Virus record (IMG/VR): IMGVR_UViG_3300042888_001972
Span: 1-64,000 of that record
Source: a virus
Direction: 5' to 3' (one strand)
DNA length: 64,000 nt
Shown: positions 7,739 to 18,700 of the stretch, one piece after another
Layout: every line of letters starts with the position of its first letter
Position numbering within the stretch: the first letter of the stretch is position 1
Notes under the pieces: generated by a model
Seen by the model: only the letters and a program-made list of their open reading frames with translations
The model's database searches: none
Told to the model about the DNA's origin: nothing
Position numbers and translations under genes: made by a program

Positions 7739-10700
7739 TTATAAAGTGAATGGAGGACTAGTAACCAATTCTTTTATTGCATCACCACCGAACCCTTTTG
7801 GATAATATTCCATAACTAATGTAAACACCCCTAAACCATTAACAGTACAAACTTTTGTACCATTTGTACTCTCTCCAGCGATACAACTTGAAGGAACCGG
7901 AAATGAATCTCCGGGTTTAAAGAATTGAGAAGAACCAACCCATTGGAAATTAAATGGTCGATTACCAGTATCAAACTTGAATGAGATGTAACCACCCGCG
8001 GGTTTTTTAATGTTAATATAATTAAACGCGTTTCCTTGTATATTAGGACTCTCACCAAGAGATATTATTGATAATTGTGATGTAGTTGCCGGTTGTGAAT
8101 TAGGAGTAAGAGTAGATGGTTTAAAATAAAAATTAACACATCTAAGAGCTTTATTAGGGTATTTAACTTTATCAACGGCACTTGAGGTCACACAAAATTC
8201 AATTGTAACAACTTGTTTATTTCTAATTGGATTTTGGGCAAATTGACTAATAGGTGTATTAATTAACATATCAGCAATTTGGCTATATGTAATTGTAAAA
8301 ATATTATTATTCACATAATTTGTAATATCTGTTTTTACCGTTCTATTTAAAGTTGTTTTGACTTTATTATTTTCTAATGTCTCATCAAATATTGAAATAG
8401 TCATTTCAACTTTAGTGTCAAGTACCCAAGCCCCAACTTGTGGGTTAACCGAAATTGTTACTTTCTCAGTAACTTTACCACTTACTAAATCTTGACTTGT
8501 CGATATTAGTGGTTCCGGCCCATATAATTGTTGATTAGAATTTGGTGCGTCTGCTTTAGGAGCATTTACAATTTGATTCTGTGGGTTTTGATATCCTCCC
8601 GGTGATGCCGCGGCAGATGCTGGTAATGCGGGGTCATAAGTATATTGGTCAATTGTTGTAAATGTACCAAAATCAGTAGTGACAACAATAAACCCTTTCT
8701 TAACCACATTATTAGGTAAGAATTTAGGTGTAATAACTCTCATCGTTGAATCATTAAACACCGTTATACCTGTCATTCCAACCTCAACTCCGTTAACTTT
8801 AACCGATTTAACACCATTAAAGTTTCTACCATTAAGTTGTACAATCGTCCCCGTATTACCTGATAATGGTGAGAATGATGATATAACCGGTGGTGGACAA
8901 GATTGACCAGGTAATGGTGGAATCGGTGAAGGTGTTGGTGTAACACCCGGACTACTACCTTTATTATCGGTTTCATTTATCTGATTTAATAAATCCGCAA
9001 CAATTTCTTTAGTTGCAACCTCAACCCCTTTAGACAATGCAGACGTTAAAGCCTTTTCCATTGTCCTTTTTAAAGTTTTATACTCATCGATATTTTTATC
9101 GTAATCACTTGGTGAAACATTCTTTTGAGGGTAGAAACAAACATAATATTTTACCAAACCAATATCTAAAACTCTGTCAATATTATTAATCAACCTATCT
9201 CTCATAAAAGTAATATATGTATCGAGTGTTGAAAAACTTGCCAACGGTAATGAAATATTAGTCGATGGATTTGTTTGAACATTAACACAAGAATAAGGTT
9301 TTAAAAATAATGTTGATGTTGCTCCGTAGTTAATATCTAATGAAACTGATGCCCAATTATTATTCCACCCATTAAATTTACCCGCGTTACTATTACTAAT
9401 TTTTTCAAATGAACGAGCATAAGAGATACAATAAATAATAGTTTGAAGTACCGGTAGATTTGGTATTAACCTCTTAAGAGCCGACGCAAATTCTGCCTCA
9501 GTAATACTAGTTTTGGTCGCGTCAACCACATTATATCCCGCGTTAAGATATACTGGAAGAACTTTACTACTACAAGTATTTGAAGCTGCTTTAGTTGAAT
9601 TAGCGTTTTGTTGAATATTTTTACTTTTATTTGAATCAGTTGATGCCGATAATACATTAATAACATCTTTCTTAATTTTAAGAATTGATTCTAATTTAGT
9701 TAATAAGTTCTGATTAACACTTTGAATGAAGTTATCTATCGCGGGTAAATCATATACTCCTTGTCTAATCCCTTGAAATGATGTTTGAAATTGACCCGGT
9801 TGAATACTATGTTCAACTTGTTGTATCATATATGGTCCATTAAACATTGGGACGTGTCTTAAATTAAAATACATGGTTGGTTGTAATAACGCATTTCCTA
9901 AACAAACAACATTACATTTATAACTTCTCTGTTTGTATAGATTATATAAACTTGCATTTTGAGTTGTAACATTTTTTCCTGATGATTGGTCAATCATATT
10001 AATTTGAGCATTTATCGATTCTGATGTTGCGGTCCCATTATCTTGGGAAACACTAAATGAATAGAATATACTCTGATTACGAGTTCCAATATCAACATTA
10101 AATCCAACACATTTGTTAGATAAAGCCCAATCTTTTTTACCCTGTTGATTTTCAATTAATGGATTTTCAGACGCTCTTCTCATTTCAAAACCATCATCTC
10201 TAAATCTAAAATTACCTTTTGGTAAATCTAAATATTGAGATGGTTTACCTACATAAAAACAAACCATTTTTGAACTCGATTTTCTATAGTCGACATCCAA
10301 GAATGTTCCCCACATACTATTAGCAAATCCTAATGAACCCTCTGATTTATTTGGAATAACTGTTCCATCAACATCTTGAACATTATAAAAATTAATATAA
10401 GCAGGTAAATTCATTACTGTGAAATTATTACTAATTAATAATCCACTAATGAAGGTGTAAACACTCATAGCTTGGTTTAACGAATAATCACCATCTTTAC
10501 CACCAACTCCAAACATCCCTTGTATATCAAAGATGTTTAATATGATAGTATCACCAATATTTCTTGATGCCCTATCTAAAAATAACATATCCTCAAATAA
10601 TGTTTTTGTTTTAAAGTCACCACCCGCAATCCACTTATCATTAAGAGCTTTGAATACTTCGTAATTTTCAACTTTACTTTGTTCCCCATCAATAGCACTC

Positions 10701-13700
10701 CTATTTACCCTTTCAGGTAATTGTTGTTGGTTTGGTAAATCTCTTCTAACCCCATCTAAAACTAAATTTAAGAAATTGTCTTGTAATACACTTTCATTGT
10801 TCAAGTACTGATTAATTTGATTTTGAAATTGAGCAACCGTAATTGTTGGGTTTTTTAATTTTTGAGTTGCGTACATCTTAATTATTGGTGCCAATAAAAC
10901 AACATTATCCGTTGTAAATTCAATATTATTATTCACAAAGAAATCCGTTATGTATGAACCGGTACTACTATATTCAACATTTCTTATCGTTGAAAATCCA
11001 ACTTCAGTTTCGAGTGCTATCCACGCGTTAGGATTTAACCCTTTTGATTGAGAAACCGTTAACGTACCTCCATTTGTTGGAAGAGTATTTTGAATGTAAG
11101 GTCTAAATTTAACAGGGTCAACAACTTTTTGAGTGTTATTATGAGATAAATAAGAATTAAAAAGTCTTCTTTTATAATCAGATGGATTACCATATCTAAA
11201 TAAAACATCATAATTCATAAAATCTTTAATACCACCTTGGAATGTATTATATTGATTAGTAATTGTATTATTAAAATATTCGTCTTCCGTCGCACTTGCA
11301 GATTTTGCAGGAACTGACATTAACCCTCTAAATAATGATTGAAAATTTTTAAAATTATTATTATCATCAACGGTTGAGGTATAAAAAGAAGTTGTTTCTT
11401 TTATTGTTGAAATATCAGTAATTGGTTTACAGAAATTTAAAAACTCTTGTTCAAATGAGTCTAAAATTTTCTTCTCAAATACTGAAAGGATTTCTTCAAT
11501 TTTAGTATACTTATCCTCATTTAATAATGACATAGGAGATTGTTCCTCACCATTATTAATAAAGTTTAAATATGAGTCAGGCTGAGGGTATTTAATCTGA
11601 TTGTTATCAAAATAACCATAATTTGGTGCAGACCATAGAGTTCTAACCGAACCATTGTATATATTCGGATTAAATGTAAAATCAACTACAGCGTTATTAG
11701 TTGTTGTTAAATTTTCAACACAAGCAATTTGAGTTTGGTTATAAAAAGTACCAAAAGAAGGTACAACAAAATATTCAACACCTTTAGTATTATTAGTAGG
11801 GTCACAATCTATTCCGGTACCAAAATCTTTATTTTCTAACAACACTGAATATGTAAATAAATTTAACGTTTTACTATTTCGAGACGCAGTAATATTTGAG
11901 TTTTCAAAATTATAAATTTTCATTCCATTATTAACACTACTTTGAATCTCGTCATTAGTATAATTGTCATATAACTCAAACCCCTTGTAAAACACGTTAA
12001 AGTCATTTACAACTTTAGGATAAAAACCAATTTGCATTTTAACATCAGTTGAATTCTCCTGTTGTAATGTAATAGTTGTTGGTACGTTATTTATTTTAAA
12101 ATCATATGTTTGAGTAACCGAACTTAAAATAGGACTATAATTGGTAGTATAATCAAAATTCTTCCAAGCACTATCCAAAATATCTGTATTCGATTCTTTA
12201 TATTTTTTATAACGATGCCAAACAGAACCATATTTTAAAATCCAAGCGTATGGTAATTTGTGAATAGCACCAAACTTATTAAAACATGACGCGATATAAT
12301 CTAAGTCAGTTGTAATATCATTTGACAATGATTTATATCTTTCTCTTAGTGATGCTAATGGTAACGAATTCAAAAACAAATAAGCCGATTGAACAAACGG
12401 ATATGGGTCACTTGTTCTAATATTTTGTACACCATTTTGAATTGAATTAACAAAATAAGGTGTGTTCAATATTGAAGTTGTAGTTCTAAATGGTAAAGCA
12501 TTTGTTGGGGTTATGTAATCACAATACCCTTCAGTCGCCACAAAAGTTTTTGGTGTTCGAAACTCATAAAAACCATTTAATCCCAATAATGCAAACACAG
12601 TAGGATTTTGATTTTGATAAAAAGAAAAATTTGTTACAGGTCTATTCGTAGTAAAATCATATACGTCTGTGAAATTTGCAATAACTTTTCTTGGTTCAAA
12701 AACTTTTAAAGTTTGTTTTGTATTAAAAACTTCATTTCCAACCGATTTATTACTTGAACTTAAATTGTTTAGACACCAAGTAGGGTCCGTATAAGGTAAC
12801 GTATCAATAATCAATGGCTCGTTAGATGCATTCGATAATAAAGATTGTAACGCGTCTGATTTAGTACTTGATTGTGGTAGTTTACCAATATCATTAGTAT
12901 TTAAAATACTGTAAGAATTTTCTGTTAAATTTTTAATATATGGAGTAACAAAAAAATCTCTAATATAATCTTGATAAGCCCTACCGGTTCCTGAATTTGA
13001 AATAGTTTTTAAAAACTCCGGATAATTTGAGGCCTTTAAATCGTAATTTTTTAATTTTAAACTTAAATATGGAGAACTCACACCAATCCCTTTAACAATA
13101 TTATTAACCTCAGCCTCAGAATTTAATTTAATTAATGAATCAATTTGATTTTGATTAGCTCTAATTAAATTTGAATAATGTGATGTTAAAAATTGTCTTT
13201 CCCATATTTCATAAAAGAATTTAACTTCTTCTTTGTTAACATAAGGTAATCCTTCTGATGGAAACTCAATTGCATTAATATTAATCCTATTCGTATCTCT
13301 TTGATTATCTAATGGTGGTGGTGCTGACGGCTGGCTAAATTTTTGAGTTAAACCAATCATATATTCTTCCACAAATTCAACCTCAGGCCATTTGTCATAT
13401 AAATAACCTTGGGTTAAGTCAACAACTGATGGGTCCGCAATATATTTTAATTGGAATCTTCCTTTAGTGTCTTCAGGTGTTTCAACAAAAAATAACGGCC
13501 ATGGATAGACAGGTATCTCAGAATTACTTAAACCTTGATTTGATTGTTGTGCCTCTGTTGTAATAACCACTTTTTGTACTGTCTCCGAACTTGGCGCTGA
13601 CGAAGGATTATCTAATATTGCTTGTTTTCTAACCGGGTCATATTTTACGTTCCATGCGTTTGTATGAACGTCATCCATTAAACGAATAAACGCTTCAGCC

Positions 13701-15427
13701 GAAGCCATTACAACTGCAATCATATTTCTAACCGTTGGTTTGAATCCAATACCTGTGTCAGTATCTTCAATTTTTCTTAACAATTCAGCTGAAATTGACG
13801 CCTCATATTCTGACAATTTTTTATTTGCCTGTGCCTCTATTAATGATATTTGATTGTCAAATCTCCCATTACCTTCAAATATAAAAAATTTTGTATTAAC
13901 TATATCAACCGAGGTCTTACCATTGGTTTCAGTTTTTGCCGCCGCAGGTGTTTTTGTACGATAAATCAATTCTTTAACTTTTTGTTCATCCTCAATGGTT
14001 GGTAATACTTTACCTGTTTGTAACCTAACTGTTTCGTTCCAATTAATAGTCTCATCCGTTGGTGGGGCTATTTCAATCGTTTTTAATAATATTGGATTAG
14101 CAATTGGAGATTCTCCATTTTTACCTAAAGTGGCATTTTCAGACAAAGCATTATTAAATTTTGTTATATAAGATTCCAATAATGTCATCGCATAGTCCTT
14201 ATCTTCTCGACTCAGTTCCTTAAAGAAATATATTTTTTGATTCCCATTAGTCACAATAGGTTTTGGATTTAAATATTTATTGAACCATGAGATATTTGAA
14301 CCTCTAACAGCATCAAAGTATTGTTTTAGAACTTCTTTATAACTTCTAATATTAGTAAGAGGGGCAACTTTTGCTGGAGGGAAAGATGCCATTATATTAT
14401 TCTCAAACGTTTGTAATTTAGTCATTAACTGAAATAAAGTTAATTCCGGTAAATCAGGTGGAATTAATCCTTTGGATTTATATTCACTATAAACCTCAAC
14501 AATTTTTTGATAACCTTTTTCAGAAACAATTTGAGTAACAACCTCATCTTGACTTAAGGCATTATTTTGAGAAGCCTTACCCTCAACTTTAGATTGAGAT
14601 TCAGCTTGTTTGTTAGATTCTTGAGTACCTCCAGGAGTTGTAGATATGTCAAATCTTTGACCATACATATGTGGTACCGCAAGTAAATGTCCCATAGATA
14701 TTTCATTTAGAACATTAAACTTATAACCTTTAAACTTTAAACTAACTTGGTAATTTCCACTAAACGAATTAAATCGAGCATTAAAAGTTTCTAAATTTAA
14801 CTGATATCTAATGGCCTGACCATAATATCCTTTAAGTGTTAAATAAAATTGTGGATATGGTAAATTAAAAAACGCAGCGTATGGTGAATTATTACCCAAT
14901 TGAAATAACGCTTTCCCTTGAACGTCTTCCAATTCCATTGTAACTGAAGGAACAAATGATGAATTAGTGGTAACATTAATCTGTGTAATACCTAATAAAC
15001 CATTATCGAAAACTTCTTTTAAATTTGCGGGAGAACTAGTAAAATAAGGGGCATCACCATTTTTTGGGTCATTAACCTTTTCCATCATTTGATTAGCTCC
15101 TTTAAATTGGGTTGAATTTTCACCTGTTAACTCATCGTAGTAACCCACTCCTAAAAACGAATCTTTAGTTGGTTTCAACATATTCATTTTGGCAACAGAA
15201 ATAGTTCTAATTCTATCTTCAGGACTACCCCCTACGGCTAATTTAGTTCTTGGGAGAACTTCCGCTTCCAAATTTGCATACATAACCAAACTCTCATGGT
15301 CAACCAATCTTTCTTGAATTTTACCCTGAGAGTCAATTGTTTTATTTGGGTCAACTACAATAATATTGTTGTAATCAAACTCAACTAAAATATTTCCGCT
15401 GTTGTCTGCTTGTAAGTTACCTGCCAT
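7739..15427 (-). CDS. Giant baseplate/hub protein with IPT/TIG domain
   Basis: A 2562-residue protein, much larger than any T4 baseplate protein. The N-terminal 270 residues and a segment near 1860-1885 (NGPYMIQQVEHSI) look like tail-hub domains of contractile phages. A clear IPT/TIG immunoglobulin-like domain lies at about 2178-2266 (PVISSFSPLSGNTGTIVQL). After it come Pro/Ser-rich linkers and a C-terminal beta-rich region (about 2300-2562). There is no signal peptide or transmembrane segment. It overlaps the gp53-like gene by 11 nt and follows the 1677-residue gene in the same operon. A composite hub/wedge protein is my best reading; the central 1500 residues are unassigned. Confidence 0.7.
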   Translation of the reverse strand: MAGNLQADNSGNILVEFDYNNIIVVDPNKTIDSQGKIQERLVDHESLVMYANLEAEVLPRTKLAVGGSPEDRIRTISVAKMNMLKPTKDSFLGVGYYDELTGENSTQFKGANQMMEKVNDPKNGDAPYFTSSPANLKEVFDNGLLGITQINVTTNSSFVPSVTMELEDVQGKALFQLGNNSPYAAFFNLPYPQFYLTLKGYYGQAIRYQLNLETFNARFNSFSGNYQVSLKFKGYKFNVLNEISMGHLLAVPHMYGQRFDISTTPGGTQESNKQAESQSKVEGKASQNNALSQDEVVTQIVSEKGYQKIVEVYSEYKSKGLIPPDLPELTLFQLMTKLQTFENNIMASFPPAKVAPLTNIRSYKEVLKQYFDAVRGSNISWFNKYLNPKPIVTNGNQKIYFFKELSREDKDYAMTLLESYITKFNNALSENATLGKNGESPIANPILLKTIEIAPPTDETINWNETVRLQTGKVLPTIEDEQKVKELIYRTKTPAAAKTETNGKTSVDIVNTKFFIFEGNGRFDNQISLIEAQANKKLSEYEASISAELLRKIEDTDTGIGFKPTVRNMIAVVMASAEAFIRLMDDVHTNAWNVKYDPVRKQAILDNPSSAPSSETVQKVVITTEAQQSNQGLSNSEIPVYPWPLFFVETPEDTKGRFQLKYIADPSVVDLTQGYLYDKWPEVEFVEEYMIGLTQKFSQPSAPPPLDNQRDTNRININAIEFPSEGLPYVNKEEVKFFYEIWERQFLTSHYSNLIRANQNQIDSLIKLNSEAEVNNIVKGIGVSSPYLSLKLKNYDLKASNYPEFLKTISNSGTGRAYQDYIRDFFVTPYIKNLTENSYSILNTNDIGKLPQSSTKSDALQSLLSNASNEPLIIDTLPYTDPTWCLNNLSSSNKSVGNEVFNTKQTLKVFEPRKVIANFTDVYDFTTNRPVTNFSFYQNQNPTVFALLGLNGFYEFRTPKTFVATEGYCDYITPTNALPFRTTTSILNTPYFVNSIQNGVQNIRTSDPYPFVQSAYLFLNSLPLASLRERYKSLSNDITTDLDYIASCFNKFGAIHKLPYAWILKYGSVWHRYKKYKESNTDILDSAWKNFDYTTNYSPILSSVTQTYDFKINNVPTTITLQQENSTDVKMQIGFYPKVVNDFNVFYKGFELYDNYTNDEIQSSVNNGMKIYNFENSNITASRNSKTLNLFTYSVLLENKDFGTGIDCDPTNNTKGVEYFVVPSFGTFYNQTQIACVENLTTTNNAVVDFTFNPNIYNGSVRTLWSAPNYGYFDNNQIKYPQPDSYLNFINNGEEQSPMSLLNEDKYTKIEEILSVFEKKILDSFEQEFLNFCKPITDISTIKETTSFYTSTVDDNNNFKNFQSLFRGLMSVPAKSASATEDEYFNNTITNQYNTFQGGIKDFMNYDVLFRYGNPSDYKRRLFNSYLSHNNTQKVVDPVKFRPYIQNTLPTNGGTLTVSQSKGLNPNAWIALETEVGFSTIRNVEYSSTGSYITDFFVNNNIEFTTDNVVLLAPIIKMYATQKLKNPTITVAQFQNQINQYLNNESVLQDNFLNLVLDGVRRDLPNQQQLPERVNRSAIDGEQSKVENYEVFKALNDKWIAGGDFKTKTLFEDMLFLDRASRNIGDTIILNIFDIQGMFGVGGKDGDYSLNQAMSVYTFISGLLISNNFTVMNLPAYINFYNVQDVDGTVIPNKSEGSLGFANSMWGTFLDVDYRKSSSKMVCFYVGKPSQYLDLPKGNFRFRDDGFEMRRASENPLIENQQGKKDWALSNKCVGFNVDIGTRNQSIFYSFSVSQDNGTATSESINAQINMIDQSSGKNVTTQNASLYNLYKQRSYKCNVVCLGNALLQPTMYFNLRHVPMFNGPYMIQQVEHSIQPGQFQTSFQGIRQGVYDLPAIDNFIQSVNQNLLTKLESILKIKKDVINVLSASTDSNKSKNIQQNANSTKAASNTCSSKVLPVYLNAGYNVVDATKTSITEAEFASALKRLIPNLPVLQTIIYCISYARSFEKISNSNAGKFNGWNNNWASVSLDINYGATSTLFLKPYSCVNVQTNPSTNISLPLASFSTLDTYITFMRDRLINNIDRVLDIGLVKYYVCFYPQKNVSPSDYDKNIDEYKTLKRTMEKALTSALSKGVEVATKEIVADLLNQINETDNKGSSPGVTPTPSPIPPLPGQSCPPPVISSFSPLSGNTGTIVQLNGRNFNGVKSVKVNGVEVGMTGITVFNDSTMRVITPKFLPNNVVKKGFIVVTTDFGTFTTIDQYTYDPALPASAAASPGGYQNPQNQIVNAPKADAPNSNQQLYGPEPLISTSQDLVSGKVTEKVTISVNPQVGAWVLDTKVEMTISIFDETLENNKVKTTLNRTVKTDITNYVNNNIFTITYSQIADMLINTPISQFAQNPIRNKQVVTIEFCVTSSAVDKVKYPNKALRCVNFYFKPSTLTPNSQPATTSQLSIISLGESPNIQGNAFNYINIKKPAGGYISFKFDTGNRPFNFQWVGSSQFFKPGDSFPVPSSCIAGESTNGTKVCTVNGLGVFTLVMEYYPKGFGGDAIKELVTSPPFTL

Positions 15428-15740
15428 AATAATAAAAATGATTTTCTAACGCTGCCTTATAATCCTGTAAAGATGGTAGTAAAGGAAATGGAATTATCAA
15501 GATAGCCCCGTCATATATATAATTTTCCAACCCACCAAATTGAGGATTAGCTTGTAAAATTAACCAACTAAAATATGGTGAATTATAATACTCTTGTGAA
15601 ACTTTATCCAATCTACTTTTAGCAACTTTATAGATATAAGCTTTGTCAGTAGTTTTTTGAGGTAGTTGCACATACGGAACTACGGTTTGTTCACCGTTAA
15701 TTAAAAATTCACTGTATCTATTCCAATATTGAAAAGCCAT
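15417..15740 (-). CDS. Baseplate wedge protein with LysM-like fold, gp53-like
   Basis: A 107-residue protein with a LysM-like core: YKVAKSRLDKVSQEYY, then SWLILQANPQF, then DGAILIIPFPL. This corresponds to the usual LysM pattern (slow-step helix, N/P turn, closing strand) found at the start of T4 gp53 and in tail protein X families. In T4, gp53 holds baseplate wedges together around the hub. It is shorter than T4 gp53 (196 aa), lacking most of the C-terminal part. The stop/start overlap with the upstream 1677-residue gene is one base, and there is an 11-nt overlap with the 2562-residue gene, so the three are translationally coupled. Confidence 0.72.
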   Translation of the reverse strand: MAFQYWNRYSEFLINGEQTVVPYVQLPQKTTDKAYIYKVAKSRLDKVSQEYYNSPYFSWLILQANPQFGGLENYIYDGAILIIPFPLLPSLQDYKAALENHFYYYGR

Positions 15741-18700
15741 TAATTAAGTTTTACTTTTGAAATATATGCCGCTGAATTAACTCCATCTTCACTATTCCAT
15801 TTGTTTATGTCAGTATTTCTATTTGTTGTATCACCCAATGATGAAATCATAGTTTGTTGAGATTTCTTTTTATTATCAGGAGCATTACTTAATGTTGTAT
15901 AAGTGAACTCTCGGGTTTTTTTATCAAAAGGAGTATATATCATGAAATTTTTTAGTGGTGTTTTTTCAATATTATCAATGAATGATTTTGTAATATTTGT
16001 TTCATTCAAAAATAATGGTTTTGTTTTAACCAACCAATAATCATCAAATTTTTTCTCAATATCGTCAAACCCGGTTCCAATAATACTAGCATTACCAATT
16101 ATATTACCAATCATCGCAGTTTTAAATGTTTCATATTTTTTTGAATCAAGAATATCATCTGAAATAATCATATAAACTCGTTTGAAAATATCATTTTGGA
16201 AGTCATTATTTTTACTAAAAGGATTAAACACTTTTTCAACTGTAGGTGCATCGATACCCGTTTTACCTTTAGTGTCAGTTCCATAAACTAAAATACCTGT
16301 ATATTTTTGTCCCTCATACGTGAAATCATAAGGACTCGAAATAATTTTATTAAATTCAGTAATACCGGTTTTAATTGTATCGATATCATTAACTAATTCA
16401 ATTAATGTGTTCGCAACATCATTTGATGTAATATTAACATTTGTTGTACCACTTGTGTTATAAACCTTAACAGGTCCTGATTTCGCTTGATATCCATCAG
16501 TACCCATATCAGTCATCCCTTGAAAAATAATAGTATTAGCTCTACCTAATGTTTGAATATAAGTTTGTTCAATATTCGTAACATCTTGAGTTATTTTACT
16601 AATCGCATTTTGAAATGAACCTCTTTTGTTTTTAACTAAATTTATATAATTATCCTTAAGTTGTCGAATTACCTTAGTTGAAAACCCAAATGAAGGAGAT
16701 GACATCCATTGTATAAGTCCTTCATCTCCATCTGAAATATTCTTCTGTAATGACGCAAAAATTTCATCAAATCTTTTTTCAACATTACTTGGTTTACCAA
16801 ATAATACAGTTGGATTTTCAGATACTCTTATAGAACCTTGAGTATATGACCTTTCTAACATCCATTGTTGACGAACAGCGTTGTTATATTGATTAACACT
16901 TTCTTTTGTTTTATTAACAATTGTTTGAAAATAAGTTTGAGTTTCTTTAACAACTTTAACCATAAAATCAGAATAACTTAAAGTACCTTTTTCCTCAGTT
17001 GCCGTAACCTCATTTGTTGAAATTGTTCCAATTGTACTATTATTATTTTGTCCATTTTCAACCTCTGCTTGATTCAGTGTAGGTGGTGACGGAGGTGGTG
17101 CCATCGCCAAAAATTCTCTATCTAATGACTCAAAAAATTCCGTATTTTTGGTAGTAACATCCGCTCTATCGTCCCAAATCTCGGTATTAGCATAATAATT
17201 AAACGTTAACGCATTTTGTAACTTATCAATTGACTCTTTTAATCCACTACCACCAACAAAATTAAATCCCATTGTTACATTTGCAATCATAGGTTGAATA
17301 CCAATACCCTCAGGATTGATATCAAGTGATTCATATTGTAATGACAATGACGTTGGTATTATTTTAGTATTATAAAAATCCCCAACACGTAATATCAATA
17401 CTGGAGGTGCTCCAAAAGAGGTATTAGTAGCATTATTATACTGTAATTGAGGAGTACCATTTATTTCTTTAATTGTTGGAATAGTGTCTCCCGGTCTTAA
17501 ACATTGTTGTAAAAATGTTAGACGAGAGTTTAACCCTTCCGGAGTTGTTGAATGGAATGCCGGTTGAAAGAATTTTAACTTATCTCTCAAGTTATCATAA
17601 ACCATAGGTGTTTCTGCCTTTATTGTTTCAAAATAATCACATTCTGATAATAACGCTCTTAAAACTCTTTTAGTAATATTATCTCTAGGTTTATATTCTT
17701 GACTAATAACCTCTTCTTTAACCGTTTTTAATACTTTATTCTCTTCAAGAACTGTAGTAAATTGTGCCGGAGGTGTAGTTGTTGGGTTATTTAAAGTTGA
17801 TTTAATTGCACTAATATAGGCTCTTCTACATGCCATTGCACCATAAGTATAAACTTCTTTAGCCCCCACTTTAATATCACCACCTACAACACTAGAATCT
17901 TGGTCGGTACAATTTACACTTTGTTTACTAACAAAAGGTAACGTATATGGGGCCTGTCTTGATTTAGAAGCTAAAGGTAATGTAGTGGTTTGTTCCCCTA
18001 AACTCCTACCTTGATTTACTAATAATCGTTTACCAAACTCCTTTTTAGTATTTTCATTTTGTTGGAAAAATTTAATTGCCGATTCAATCCTTCTTGTCGC
18101 TAATTCAGTATTATACGACGGACTCGCAGGTGCGGAACAACTTGCGTCAATTGTTATTGTCACAATACCCTGAGTATTAGCACTTAATTGTTTACCAATA
18201 TCAATAGCCAATTGTTTCATTACCTCATAATTAGGTGTTACAACCGTATTAAAAACCTCAGTAGTTTGTGCCGCGTTTGGTTTACCAGCATAAGTACCTT
18301 TATTACCAATATATAAATCGTATTGAGATGGGTAAGCACTTACATTATTTTTTTGAGGGTAATCATTTTCAAAATAAAACCCTAAATCTTTATACTTCCC
18401 AAATAAATCTTCACTACTTGCTTGAGATACGTTTGTGTCTGCGCCTGTAGGAGAATTATTACCTGTCTGAATTGTTTTTTTAATATATTCAGTTTGTTCT
18501 TTTGTTGTTTCTTTTGAAGTTATTGCTTGTTGTAACAAATATAAATCATTAGGATTAACCGTATAATATTTTTTTGCTAATTCATATAAATCATATTTTC
18601 TACATCCGGCAAAGAATGAATCTAAAATACTATCAATTCTTACTTTATTTGTTTCATTAGCTAAAACTTTATTAACAACAACATTTAAAGATGACGGATG

